Shown: positions 1-8,361, numbered from the stretch's first letter. The stretch is 64,000 nucleotides of DNA from PALSA-1004 sp041483135 (GCA_041483135.1 JBGPFE010000015.1:21253-85252); one strand, 5' to 3'. Notes: a model not told the origin generated them from the letters alone. Program-made: numbers and translations.

Positions 1-106
1 ATGCCGTTATCGGACAATGTCCGTCACATCATGTCGCGACTTCCAAAGCTGATATCAGTCTCTGCTATTTCACGTCTGTCGTCAGGCACGGCAGTGTTGC
101 ATAGTT

Positions 107-127
107 AAATGGAGTCGGAGTGAATTT
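107..127 (+). repeat. dispersed GGAGTCGGAGTGAATTT motif, copy 1
   Basis: The AT-flanked motif AATGGAGTCGGAGTGAATTT recurs with small changes at 938-958 and 6682-6700, and as a full palindrome at 26104-26134. Here it lies beyond the 3' end of the binding-protein gene at 224-916, and the 938-958 copy lies beyond its 5' end in the same orientation. The rest of 1-223 shows no gene I can support. Confidence 0.5.
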
Positions 128-223
128 CCGAAAATAGCTTCTGCCGTGCCCGCACCGCCGTCAAGCCGAACAAAAGCGGGGAGAGCGAAGCGAGGGGCCG
201 ATGCGCGCGACCAGCCGCACAGT

Positions 224-916
224 TCAGGCCGGCTCCAGGCCTTTCTTCCTGATGACGGGAGCCGCCGCCGGCGCGGTGATGAATTCGACCAGCGCTCTCG
301 CTGCAGCCGGTTCCCTGGCGCCGACCTGCAGACCGGCCGAGAAGACGGTGATCTGCTGGATGTCGGCCGGCAACGGCCCGAGAAAGTCGATGCCGGGGAC
401 GGGGAGCAGCTCGCTCACCTGCTGGAAGCCGATCTCGGCTTCGCCGCGCGCGACCACCGCGCCGACCGGTTCGCCCTTCACCTGCCTGATCCTGGGTTTC
501 AGTTGATCGGCGATGCCGAGTCGCTGGCACAGGCCGGCGAGATAGACGCCGCTCGGGCCGGTGGAATACGCGATCGATTTCGCCGCCAGCAGCGCGCGCT
601 TGAGCGCCGCCGCCGAGCTGATGTCCGGCTTGGTTGCGCCTGCGCGCACCGCAACACCGACGCCCGATTTCGCGAGATCGACGCGGCTTCCCGGCGCGAT
701 CCTGCCGAGCCTGATGAGCTCGTCGATCGAGCCCGCTTGCATGATCACGAGATCGCCCGTTTCGCCGTCTTTCACGCGGCGCAGCAGATCGACGCCGGGA
801 ATCCAGCTCGTCACGACCTTGTGCCCGGTCGCGCGCTCGAATCCGGGCACAAGTTCGAGAAACGCCGCTTTCATGGCCGACGACGACATCACCCTGATTT
901 CAGCTGTGTGCGGCAT
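224..916 (-). CDS. ModA-like substrate-binding domain protein without signal peptide
   Basis: A 230-residue protein resembling the molybdate/sulfate-binding class of periplasmic solute-binding proteins (SBP_bac_11 type). It starts almost directly at the first strand (EIRVMSSSAMKAAF), where exported relatives have already lost their signal peptide. The second-lobe signature IAYSTGPSGVYLAGL is at about residues 118-132 and the GEAEIGFQQVSELL hinge at about 159-172. The ATG at 916 has GAGG about 9 nt upstream, so the lack of a signal peptide is probably real. No ModB/ModC partner is nearby and the gene stands alone. Such cytoplasmic-looking binding domains are common in beta- and alphaproteobacteria, but their ligand is usually unknown. 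The family assignment is good; ligand and location are open. Confidence 0.75.
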   Translation of the reverse strand: MPHTAEIRVMSSSAMKAAFLELVPGFERATGHKVVTSWIPGVDLLRRVKDGETGDLVIMQAGSIDELIRLGRIAPGSRVDLAKSGVGVAVRAGATKPDISSAAALKRALLAAKSIAYSTGPSGVYLAGLCQRLGIADQLKPRIRQVKGEPVGAVVARGEAEIGFQQVSELLPVPGIDFLGPLPADIQQITVFSAGLQVGAREPAAARALVEFITAPAAAPVIRKKGLEPA

Positions 917-937
917 GCTGGTCAGTCCTCGCGATCA

Positions 938-958
938 AATGGAGTCGAGGCGAATTTT
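938..958 (+). repeat. dispersed GGAGTCGAGGCGAATTTT motif, copy 2
   Basis: The sequence AATGGAGTCGAGGCGAATTTT is a close variant of the copy at 107-127. Together they bracket the gene at 224-916 as direct repeats. It lies between that gene and the convergent-side end of the next minus-strand gene. Confidence 0.5.
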
Positions 959-975
959 CGCAGGCAGGCGTTCGT

Positions 976-1869
976 TCAGCTGCCGCGCAAGTTCTGGTTG
1001 AAGAAATCGACGGTGCGTTGCCACGCCAGTTTGGCCGCGGCTTCGTCATACCGCGGTGTCGTGTCGTTAAGGAAGGCGTGATTGGTGCCCGGATACATAT
1101 GCATTTCGTACTTCACGGCGTTGGCCTTGAGCGCCGCCTCATAGGCGGGCCAGCCCTTGTTGATGCGGTCGTCGAGGGCCGCGTAGTGGAGCAAAAGAGG
1201 TGCTTTGATTCTGGCAGCGTCCGCAGCGGCGGGCTGGACGCCATAGAACGTTACCGCAGCCGCGAGATCCGGTACCCGCACCGCCACCAGGTTGGCAATG
1301 CCGCCACCGAAGCAGAAGCCCACTACGCCGATTTTGCCGGTGCACTCTGGGCGCGCCTTCAGATAACCGGCAGCGGCAACCAGGTCTTCGATGCGTTTCC
1401 CGGCATCCTGCCTGGCAAACAGCTCCCTCGCCTTGTCTTCGTCGCCCGGGTAGCCGCCGACAGGCGTCAAGGCATCCGGCGCGAAGGCCACGAAATTTTC
1501 CACCGCCAGGCGTCGCGCGACGTCCTCGATATGCGGATTGAGGCCGCGGTTCTCGTGGATGACCACCACGCCGGGCAATTTGCCGCTGGCGTTCGCCGGC
1601 CGCGCAAAATAGCCGCGTATGGTTGCCGAGCCCTGCGGCGAGGGGTAGGTCAGATATTCGGTCTTGATCCGGGCGTCGTCCTTGGCGACCTGCTGGGCAA
1701 GGGCATTATTGGGCTTGAGGCTTTCCAACATGGCCGCGGCCGTGAAGCCGCCGAGCGCGAACTTTGCGGCGCTATCCAGAAACTGCCGGCGGTTGAGCGT
1801 GCCGTGAACGTAACCGTCGAACAGCTTGAGAACTTCCGGCGGGAAATCGCCCGCCTTTTTGCGTAACAT
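976..1869 (-). CDS. dienelactone hydrolase family protein, Tat-type signal
   Basis: A 297-residue alpha/beta hydrolase of the dienelactone hydrolase family. The start at 1869 is chosen because it has GGAG 8 nt upstream and begins MLRKKAGDFPPEV; an upstream frame extension looks non-coding. A twin-arginine-like motif NRRQFLDSAAKFALGG precedes the mature domain, suggesting folded export. The nucleophile motif GFCFGGG carries the family's catalytic Cys, with Asp in AALDDR and His in GTNHAFLN completing the triad. The family hydrolyses dienelactones from chlorocatechol degradation or other esters/lactones; the substrate here is unknown. It is divergent from the broken Bug gene at 2062, with a 192-bp spacer. 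Confidence 0.88.
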   Translation of the reverse strand: MLRKKAGDFPPEVLKLFDGYVHGTLNRRQFLDSAAKFALGGFTAAAMLESLKPNNALAQQVAKDDARIKTEYLTYPSPQGSATIRGYFARPANASGKLPGVVVIHENRGLNPHIEDVARRLAVENFVAFAPDALTPVGGYPGDEDKARELFARQDAGKRIEDLVAAAGYLKARPECTGKIGVVGFCFGGGIANLVAVRVPDLAAAVTFYGVQPAAADAARIKAPLLLHYAALDDRINKGWPAYEAALKANAVKYEMHMYPGTNHAFLNDTTPRYDEAAAKLAWQRTVDFFNQNLRGS

Positions 1870-2061
1870 CGGAGTAACTCCTGCGGTTGAGAGTGATGCT
1901 TGCTGGTTGATGGAGCCGGAGCGCAAAAACGCCCGCGGGCCCGGGTCCTGAATTATCAGTTTAACCGCAGGCGCTCCCCGACGGAAGAACACGTCGAAGC
2001 GCACCGCCGGCGCGGTGCGGATGCTACAGTACTACAGGCAGCACTTGGAAGGAGCACGATC

Positions 2062-3174
2062 ATGCGGTTTGCCAGACTTGCAGCAGCCTTCGCGGCGGTG
2101 ATGCCGGGGCTGCTGGCGCCACCGGTTTCCTTGGCCCAGAACTATCCCGCCAAAACGGTGCGCGTCATCACACCGTGGCCGACGGGCGGCCTGACCGACG
2201 TCGTGGGGCGCATCGTCTTCCAGAAAATCTCCGAGACGACCGGCCAGCAGTTCATCGTCGACAACCGTCCAGGTGCCGCCGGGCGCCCGCGAGCAGTGAA
2301 CAGGGTTCCCGCTTGCGGGATGAGAACGTCCGCGAGTCGGGATGCGCGCCGTTGAATGCTGCGTGCGCAGCATCCGTCTCCGGGGTCACATCCCCTGAAG
2401 GGGCACCCCTGCTTTGCCCTTCGACGGCGCATCGGCGCCGATCTGGTCGCGAAGTCCAAGCCCGACGGCTACACCCTGATGGTGCATTCCACGACCCACG
2501 TCGGCAACCCGCACATCTACAAGCAGCTGCCCTACGACACGCTCAATGATTTCACCGGCATCGGGTTGCTCGTCGCGCAGACCGGCCTGCTGGTGGTGCA
2601 TCCGTCGCTGCCGGTGAAGAACGTGAAGGAGCTCATCGCGTTCGCGCAAGCGCGGCCCGACCAGATCCTCTACGCCACGTCGGGCAGCGGCAGCTTCTCG
2701 CATTTGGCGATCGCCTTGCTGACGTCCATGACCAGGACGCGGATGACGCACGTGCCGTACAAGGGCGGCGGGCCGGCGACCACGTCGATCGTTGCCGGGG
2801 AGACGCATTTTCTGGTCGGCAGTCCTGCCGCGGTGCTGACCCAGCTCGAGGCGAAACGTCTGCGGCTGCTCGCAGTCAGCTCGGACACGCGGCTGCCGCA
2901 GTTTCCCGACACCCCGACGGTGGCCGAGGCGGGCGTCCCCGGCTACGAGTTCCGCGGGTGGGTCGGCGTGTTCGCGCCCGCCGGGACGCCCAGGGCCGTC
3001 ATTGACCGCGTCAACGCCGAAATCAAGAACGCGCTCTACAACCCCGACATGAAAAGCAGGCTGGCGGCGTTCGAGCCCTGGTACATGACGCCGGAGCAGA
3101 CTGCGGCGCGCATCAAATCCGACTACGAGAAGTACGGCTATCTCATCAAGCTGACCGGCACCAAGCTCGAGTAA
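2062..3174 (+). pseudogene. Bug/TctC-family solute-binding protein gene interrupted by a 139-bp insertion
   Basis: This is a Bug-family periplasmic binding protein gene with an intact signal peptide (ending PPVSLAQ) and the conserved motif NRPGAAG. The reading frame then enters foreign sequence at 2287 and stops at TGA 2353-2355. The family sequence resumes in the same frame at 2431 with IGADLVAKSKPDGYTL and runs normally to the stop at 3174. Removing 144 nt (139 nt plus one copy of the flanking 5-bp direct repeat GGCGC) would restore a normal 322-residue protein reading GAAGRIGADL across the junction. So the gene was whole until a recent insertion. It is probably non-functional now, unless the short N-terminal fragment or an internal restart matters. 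Confidence 0.88.
2287..2425 (+). mobile_element. 139-bp palindrome-rich miniature insertion in a Bug gene
   Basis: This non-family sequence is inserted into the Bug gene and flanked by the 5-bp direct repeat GGCGC (2282-2286 and 2426-2430), as expected for a target-site duplication. It encodes no protein. It contains three hairpins: TCCCGC-TT-GCGGGA (2307-2320), ATGCTGCG-TG-CGCAGCAT (2356-2373), and a nested stem GGGGT...CCCC-TGAA-GGGG...ACCCC (2382-2409). Clear terminal inverted repeats are not visible. This fits a small non-autonomous element or a REP/BIME-like unit better than a normal IS. Confidence 0.65.
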
Positions 3175-3178
3175 AAAG

Positions 3179-3247
3179 GTGATTCGGAGATTCAGTGATT
3201 CGGTGATTTAGTTACTCAATCACCTAATTACCGAATCGCTCAATCAC
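3179..3247. repeat. GTGATT-type degenerate hairpin repeat, copy 1
   Basis: An AT-rich run of degenerate GTGATTNNG units begins 5 nt after the Bug stop codon. The first 34 nt (3179-3212) and the reverse complement of the last 34 nt (3214-3247) are both built from the same unit and agree at most positions. The RNA could therefore form one long imperfect hairpin with a 1-nt centre. Similar structures follow the genes ending at 4501 and 13284. The remaining 3248-3430 shows nothing I recognise except the ribosome binding site of the next gene. Confidence 0.65.
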
Positions 3248-3430
3248 CTCATAGCTGGCTCCATCCCTTCCCCCTTGTTCTTCTCCCCAATCCTCTGCTG
3301 CATAGCAAGATTGCGCCGCCGCTGCTAATTGACTAGCATCGCTGTCTCACGAACGGCGATGGAACGGGATTTCACGATCCGGAATCGCTTGTTCGCCGTG
3401 TTTTACGGCCTAACCAGAGGAGAATTTTTT

Positions 3431-4501
3431 ATGAGCACCAAATACAAGATCCTGATCATGGGCGCCTCTTACGGGTCGCTGCTGGCATCCAAGCTGTTGA
3501 TGGCGGGCCATACGGTAAAGCTGATCTGCCTGCCCGCCGAGGCGGAGCTGATGAACAAAGAAGGTTTCCGCGTGCGCCTGCCGGTCAAAGGCAGGGACGG
3601 CCTCGTCGAGATCGATTCGCGAAAACTGCCAGGCAAAATGTCCGCGGGCGGCACGCAAGGAGTGAATCCGGCCGATTACGATCTCGTCGCGTTGGCGATG
3701 CAGGAGCCCCAATACCGCTCGCCCGGCGTGCGCGAGCTGCTGGATGCGGTCGCCAAATCCAAAGTACCGTGCATGTCGATCATGAACATGCCGCCGCTCA
3801 CGTACCTGAAACGCATTCCGGGCCTCAATGCCGATGCCTGCCGAGGCGCCTATACCGATCCCACGGTCTGGGACAACTTCGACCCCAAGCTGATGACGCT
3901 GTGCAGTCCGGACCCGCAGGCTTTCCGCCCGCCGGAGGAAAAGGTCAACGTGCTGCAAGTGAGGCTGCCGACCAACTTCAAAGCAGCCCGGTTCGTTTCG
4001 GACGCGCATACCGCGATCCTGCGCCAGCTGGAGTCGGATATTGAAGCGGTCCGGTTCGACACCGGCCAGGGCAAGGTCGAATTGCCCGTCAAGCTCAAAG
4101 TGCACGACTCGGTCTTCGTGCCGCTCGCGAAGTGGAGCATGCTGCTGGCCGGCAACTACCGCTGCGTGCAGAAGGACGGCATGCGATCCATCAAGGAAGC
4201 CGTGCATGGCGACATCGAAGCTTCGCGGTCGGTCTACAACTGGGTGGCGAAGCTGTGCATGTCTCTCGGTGCGGCTGAGAAAGATCTCGTGCCGTTCGAG
4301 AAATACGCCAACGCGGCACTCTCGCTGCAAAGCCCGTCCTCGGCTGCGCGGGCGCTCGCTGCCGGCGCGCCCAATATCGAACGGGTTGACCGTCTGGTGA
4401 AAACCATCGCGGCGCAGAAAGGCATGCAGTCCGCCGAGGTTGATAAGACGGTCGCTTTGGTCGACGGCTGGGTCGAGGCCAACCGGAAGAAGGCAGCGTG
4501 A
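3431..4501 (+). CDS. ketopantoate reductase-like NAD(P)-binding oxidoreductase
   Basis: A 356-residue protein with an N-terminal Rossmann fold (KILIMGASYGSLLASKLL, residues 5-22) and a C-terminal helical domain, in the ApbA/PanE (ketopantoate reductase-like) superfamily. The first loop reads GASYGS rather than the textbook GxGxxG, so cofactor use may differ. The start at 3431 has a good AGAGGAG ribosome binding site; an in-frame upstream extension looks non-coding. At 356 residues it is longer than PanE (about 300), which argues against a primary role in pantothenate synthesis. With Bug proteins and hydroxyacid dehydrogenases around it, a role in 2-oxo or 2-hydroxy acid catabolism is plausible but inferred. 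Confidence 0.7.
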   Translation: MSTKYKILIMGASYGSLLASKLLMAGHTVKLICLPAEAELMNKEGFRVRLPVKGRDGLVEIDSRKLPGKMSAGGTQGVNPADYDLVALAMQEPQYRSPGVRELLDAVAKSKVPCMSIMNMPPLTYLKRIPGLNADACRGAYTDPTVWDNFDPKLMTLCSPDPQAFRPPEEKVNVLQVRLPTNFKAARFVSDAHTAILRQLESDIEAVRFDTGQGKVELPVKLKVHDSVFVPLAKWSMLLAGNYRCVQKDGMRSIKEAVHGDIEASRSVYNWVAKLCMSLGAAEKDLVPFEKYANAALSLQSPSSAARALAAGAPNIERVDRLVKTIAAQKGMQSAEVDKTVALVDGWVEANRKKAA

Positions 4502-4512
4502 GCTGTAAGTCA

Positions 4513-4573
4513 GTGATAAGGTAATTGGGTGATTGAGTGATTTGGTTGCACAATTACTCAATAACTCAATCGC
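4513..4573. repeat. GTGATT-type degenerate hairpin repeat, copy 2
   Basis: AT-rich degenerate GTGATT/GTAATT units (4513-4548) are followed by their inverted counterpart (CAATTACTCAATAACTCAAT, 4551-4570). The element sits between two convergent genes (stops at 4501 and 4584), 11 nt after one and 11 nt before the other. A two-way transcription-ending or mRNA 3'-end role is reasonable but unproven. Confidence 0.6.
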
Positions 4574-4583
4574 CAGCCGGGTC

Positions 4584-5237
4584 TCAGCTCTTCAGCGACT
4601 CAAGCATCGCGTGCAAGAGCGTGTCGGGTTCTTGCGCTCCCGACACGGCGGTACGGCGATTGAAGATAAAGCATGGCACTCCGTTGACGCCTGACTGCCG
4701 CGCTTCGATGTCGCCGCGCAGGACGGCGTCGCGATCCTCGTCGGACGCGAGGTATGCTTCCAGCGCCGCGCGATCGAGGCCTGCGCGTTCGCCGACAGTG
4801 GCGAGCGCGGCCTTGTCGGTCAGGTTGGCGCCCTCCTGGAAATAGGCGCGGAAAAGGCTTTCCGCGACCTCATCCTCGCGCCCGTGTTTCGCGCCGTAGA
4901 GCATGAGCCGGTGCGCGTTCACCGTGTTCGGCTGCACCGTGATGTTGTCGAACGCGAAATCGATACCGACCTCCTTGCCGACGCCGGCCACGCGCGAATA
5001 GTTGCGCGCGCCGCCGGGGCCGAACTTGCGCTCGATGTACTCCTTGCGCGAGATGCCTTCTTCCGGCAGGTCGGGGTTGAGCTGAAACGGCAGCCAGCGC
5101 ACGGCCGGCTTCTCCTCATCGGGCGCCTGCTCCCGGTACATCCGCAACGCGGATTCCAGGCGGCGCTTGCCGATGAAGCACCAGGGTCAGACTACGTCAG
5201 AGACGATGTCGATGGTGAGTTTGGATTTCGCGTTCAT
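4584..5237 (-). CDS. FrnE-like DsbA-family oxidoreductase; in-frame TGA at the first CPWC cysteine (candidate selenoprotein)
   Basis: A thioredoxin-fold, DsbA-family protein of the FrnE/2-hydroxychromene-carboxylate-isomerase-like group. From the ATG at 5237 (AAAGGA about 8 nt upstream) the frame reads MNAKSKLTIDIVSDVV, then TGA at 5189-5187, then PWCFIGKRRLESALRMYREQ. Relatives have VCPWCFIGKRRLE here, so TGA replaces exactly the first active-site Cys and gives a UPWC motif if read as selenocysteine. The frame continues without defect to 4584, for a total of 217 codons, the usual family length. C-terminal family motifs SGVNGVPCFIFNRR and AVSGAQ are present. mRNA after the TGA can form hairpins (CGGC-AAGC-GCCG, loop 18 nt after TGA; AUCCGC-GUU-GCGGAU further on). 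If TGA is only a nonsense mutation, this is a very fresh pseudogene. No sel genes lie in the window. Confidence 0.75.
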
Positions 5238-5311
5238 TCCCGTTCCTTTCTGTTTATCGCGATGTCAGTTTATCCCGGCGTGTCTCATGAGTCGAGACGG
5301 CGCCGGGAAAC

Positions 5312-5333
5312 AAACGGGGGCGGAGCCCCGTTT
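5312..5333 (-). terminator. probable terminator after nnrS
   Basis: The arms AAACGGGG (5312-5319) and CCCCGTTT (5326-5333) are perfect inverted repeats around a 6-nt loop. Read on the minus strand, the stem is followed by GTTTGTTT. It lies downstream of nnrS and upstream of the FrnE-like gene on the same strand. The T-run is short, so this is moderate evidence. Confidence 0.4.
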
Positions 5334-5448
5334 CTTCCGCCGTTCATGACCTGTCGTACTCGTGGCCAAGCGGGTGTCGGCCCGCCTCATCAACCACCGG
5401 ATTAAATTTTTGCGGGGACGGCCGGGCTGGTTCCGTTCAAATGCGTCT

Positions 5449-6651
5449 TTACCCGCTTTCCCCGTCGATACGCGGGCGGGTCAGAATCGGCCAAAACGTT
5501 GCCGTAAACAGGAAGAAAGCGACCGACCAGAGCGTTCCGGAAACGATGATCGTCGCAAGGTAGAGCTGCGGTATGAGAATGGGCAGGAATACACGGACCG
5601 CAGCGGCAAACTGAATCAGGACGTAGGACGTTGTCTCGGCGGTGCTTGCCTGCAGAGGCCGACCGGTGTGTCCCCGCGCGACGCGGGTCATCATGCCGAT
5701 GGTGAGCCCGCCGATCACACCGACAGTCAACGCATGCGCGGCGATGCTCTCGGAAATCGCTCCCATCGCGGCGAGCGACTGCAGAACCAGGTACACCACG
5801 ATCCATGCGTAGGAAGCATGCAGTATCCACAGTATCGGCGCCGCTCTCGCGACCCAGGGTTTCCACAAGACGAGCCGCGCAGCGTGGGAAACTGCAGCAA
5901 TGCCCGCAATGGCGGCACTCACGAACGGCGGCGGGCCGAGGAGATCGGCCACAACCAGCGCAAGCACGCTCCCGACAGCCGCGCGTTCGATCCACGGGTT
6001 CCGGCGCGGACTTGCCCCTTTGACCGCGCCGGCGGTAAACATGGGAATCACGCGCCCGCCTATCACCGTGATAATGAGCAGAATCAGATGCAAACCGAAT
6101 TGCAGGTCGCGCTCGATGGCAACATCGACCATCTTTCCCATCGCCAGGTAAAAGACGAAGCTTGCCGCGCCGAGCGCAAGCACCAATGCAACGAAGACGG
6201 CATTGCGCAAGTTCCTCCCCTTGTAAAGCGGCACGGCAATGCCGATCGCTGCAAGCAGCGCAAACGCGGCATCGGCAATTGCGGCAGGCAGCAGCCAGCC
6301 AAGCGCAACGAACATGCGCGCGCCGGCCCAGAGCGCGGCGATAATGACGAGCGGCAGCCCGCGCGGCGTCGAATGCGCCGTCCAATTGCGCACGGCCGTG
6401 AACAGAAAACCCACGACGACTGCAAATGTGTAACCGAAAATCATCTCGTGCGCATGCCACAACGGGCCCGCCAGGTAGACGCGCGCGCCGAGCCAGCCGG
6501 CGAGCTGCGCCATCCATAACGAAATGGAAATGAGCGCGAACAGCCCCGCGCACAGAAAGAACGGCCGGAAGCCGAGATTCCATAACGCGAATCCGGACTG
6601 CGGCGAATTCAGCGGGGGTCGGCCGGCGTCCATGCTGATCGGAGTATGCAT
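5449..6651 (-). CDS. nnrS: NnrS family heme/copper membrane protein
   Basis: A 400-residue polytopic membrane protein with about 12 hydrophobic segments, matching the NnrS family. NnrS proteins are linked to the nitric oxide response in denitrifiers and other proteobacteria. Family landmarks are the N-terminal GFRPFFLCAGLFALIS, the histidine motif GPLWHAHEMIFGY (residues about 62-74), and the C-terminal AHALTVGVIGGLTIGMMTRV. The His residues are candidate metal ligands. Start choice between 6651 and the in-frame ATG at 6633 is uncertain because neither has a clear ribosome binding site. No nitrite/NO reductase genes or NorR/Dnr site are seen nearby. Confidence 0.88.
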   Translation of the reverse strand: MHTPISMDAGRPPLNSPQSGFALWNLGFRPFFLCAGLFALISISLWMAQLAGWLGARVYLAGPLWHAHEMIFGYTFAVVVGFLFTAVRNWTAHSTPRGLPLVIIAALWAGARMFVALGWLLPAAIADAAFALLAAIGIAVPLYKGRNLRNAVFVALVLALGAASFVFYLAMGKMVDVAIERDLQFGLHLILLIITVIGGRVIPMFTAGAVKGASPRRNPWIERAAVGSVLALVVADLLGPPPFVSAAIAGIAAVSHAARLVLWKPWVARAAPILWILHASYAWIVVYLVLQSLAAMGAISESIAAHALTVGVIGGLTIGMMTRVARGHTGRPLQASTAETTSYVLIQFAAAVRVFLPILIPQLYLATIIVSGTLWSVAFFLFTATFWPILTRPRIDGESG

Positions 6652-6681
6652 GCGTAAATTGCCGGAGCCGGGGTGTGAATG

Positions 6682-6700
6682 AATGGGGTCGGAGTCATTT
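6682..6700 (+). repeat. dispersed ATGGGGTCGGAGTCATTT motif, copy 3
   Basis: AATGGGGTCGGAGTCATTT is a variant of the element seen at 107-127, 938-958 and 26104-26134. It lies upstream of nnrS and beyond the 3' end of the next minus-strand Bug gene. Confidence 0.5.
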
Positions 6701-6754
6701 ATTGCGCGCAGAAAAAGTCAGACATCCGGTAAATCACCGCAATCCCATTTATAC

Positions 6755-7720
6755 TCATTGCAGTTTCATGCCGATCTCCTTGATCAGTTTGCCGAGCTGC
6801 GCATATTCGTCGCGCTGCATGTTGTGGAAGTCCGCAGGCGCGCCGAAACCCGGCTCCGCCCCCTGCCGGGTAAAGCGCTCGCGGATATCCGGCTCCTTGA
6901 GCACCGCCACGATGTCCGCGTTGAGCCTGGCGATGACGGGCTTCGGCAGGCCCGCCGGCGCGATGACGCCGAACCACGACTCCGACTGATATTGCGGAAA
7001 TCCGGACTCCGCCGTGGTCGGAACATCCGGAATGGCGGCCGCGCGGTGGCGCGAGGCGACGGCAATTGCCTTGAGCGTGCCGGCCTGCAGCATCGTCATG
7101 ATCGCGGGCAGGGGATAGACATAAAAATGCACGGTCCCGGCGATCAATGCGCTGCGGCTGTCGGGGCCCGTCCTGAATGGCACGTGCACGACGTTGATGT
7201 GCGCCGCCGACACGAACATCGCGCCCGCGAGATGCGAGGAGCTGCCGACCCCGGCCGAGCCGTAGTTGAGCCCGCCGGGCTTCGCCTTGGCGAGCGCAAT
7301 CAGCTCGGGCACGGTCTTCGCCGGCACGCCGTTGCCAATGATGATTACGTTGGGCGTGGTTGCCACCAGCGAGATGGCGGTGAAATCCCGCAGCGGATCG
7401 TACGGCTTCTGCTCGCGCAGCAGCACGTTCGACAGGTGCGGCTGGCCGACCATGGCGAGCGTGTATCCATCCGGCGCCGCCTTGAGCGCGAGCTCGCTGC
7501 CGATCAGCCCGCCGGCGCCGGGACGGTTGTCGATGACGATCTGCTGGCTGTAGATTTCGGTGAGCCGCAGCGCGACGATGCGCCCGAGCACGTCGCTCGC
7601 CGATCCCGACGGGAACGGCACGACCATGCGGACCGGCTTGACCGGATAGGTCTGGGCGTGACCGTGAAGGGACAGGCTGGCCGCGAGGATCGCTGACGAC
7701 AGAATCGCGCTACGACGCAT
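6755..7720 (-). CDS. Bug/TctC-family periplasmic solute-binding protein
   Basis: A 321-residue extracytoplasmic receptor of the tripartite tricarboxylate transporter type. It starts at 7720 with AAGGA about 8 nt upstream and a signal peptide ending LHGHAQ. Conserved Bug features are VRMVVPFPSGSASDVLGRIV, NRPGAGGLIGSELALKAAPD (split over residues about 60-83), PDGYTL, NYGSAGVGSSSHLAG and HVPF. These proteins bind small carboxylates or other organic acids between two lobes and present them to TctAB. No TctAB genes are in the window, so it is an orphan receptor using a distant permease or acting as a sensor. Ligand cannot be read from sequence. Confidence 0.92.
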   Translation of the reverse strand: MRRSAILSSAILAASLSLHGHAQTYPVKPVRMVVPFPSGSASDVLGRIVALRLTEIYSQQIVIDNRPGAGGLIGSELALKAAPDGYTLAMVGQPHLSNVLLREQKPYDPLRDFTAISLVATTPNVIIIGNGVPAKTVPELIALAKAKPGGLNYGSAGVGSSSHLAGAMFVSAAHINVVHVPFRTGPDSRSALIAGTVHFYVYPLPAIMTMLQAGTLKAIAVASRHRAAAIPDVPTTAESGFPQYQSESWFGVIAPAGLPKPVIARLNADIVAVLKEPDIRERFTRQGAEPGFGAPADFHNMQRDEYAQLGKLIKEIGMKLQ

Positions 7721-7756
7721 GGGATTTTTCCTTACACGGAAAAGGGGACGCACCCG

Positions 7757-7812
7757 GGAATGGGAAATAGGAAATGGGTAACTCACTCGTCATTCATAAC
7801 TCATCACCTCGG
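7757..7812 (+). repeat. GGGAAATAGGAAATGGG low-complexity repeat, copy 1
   Basis: A degenerate purine-rich run (AATGGGAAATAGGAAATGGG) followed by CATTCATAACTCATCACC-like sequence fills the spacer between the Bug gene start and the Bug fragment at 7813-8072. A related stretch occurs on the minus strand at 33943-33987. Confidence 0.45.
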
Positions 7813-8072
7813 ATTACGGTCGCGGCGTGCCGGATTCGAGGATGTCCGCGCCAACGACACCGTTGGCGCTGGGCCGGTCGTCGACGATGACGTTCTGGCC
7901 CGGCAGCTCGCCCATCTTGGGTGCAATCAGGCGCGCAATGAGGTCGTTCGGCTACCTCCGCGGCGTTCGGCGAGATGATCTGCACCGGCTTGTTGGTCCC
8001 CTGCGCAAACGTCGCAGCCGAAAACAGTACCGAGCCCGGCATCAGCCAAGCGACTCGCAGCGATATCTTCAT
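7813..8072 (-). pseudogene. N-terminal remnant of another Bug-family binding protein
   Basis: From the ATG at 8072 a signal peptide (ending SAATFAQ) is followed by the Bug-like start GTNKPVQIISPNAAEVA. A shift of frame then gives LIARLIAPKMGELPGQNVIV, DDRPSANGVVGADILESGT and a stop, the usual Bug core up to about residue 85. The remaining 240 residues of the family are missing. This is a 5' fragment with at least one frameshift plus a 3' deletion, not a working gene. The stretch 8073-8361 upstream of it shows no supported feature. Confidence 0.8.
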
Positions 8073-8361
8073 GGATATTTCTTCCTTGATTGCGGTGACG
8101 GCAGGCGCGAACCGTGGCGCGCGGGAACTATTGTATCGCCGCCGCAGGTTGCGCGGAAACCACGGGGACCGAGCCCGGTTTGGATCTGCACCGCTGAAGT
8201 GTCCAGAACCCGGGCCCATTCCCATGCCTTCACTTCGGCGTCCTTGGTGGCTCAACTTTGCCATGGTATTCGGGAATCCGGAATTGCCACTATGGGCTGC
8301 CCCGTTTATTGTTTAATATCGGTTCAATGGGCCACTTTTTTCAGCTCAGGGAGGAACGACG

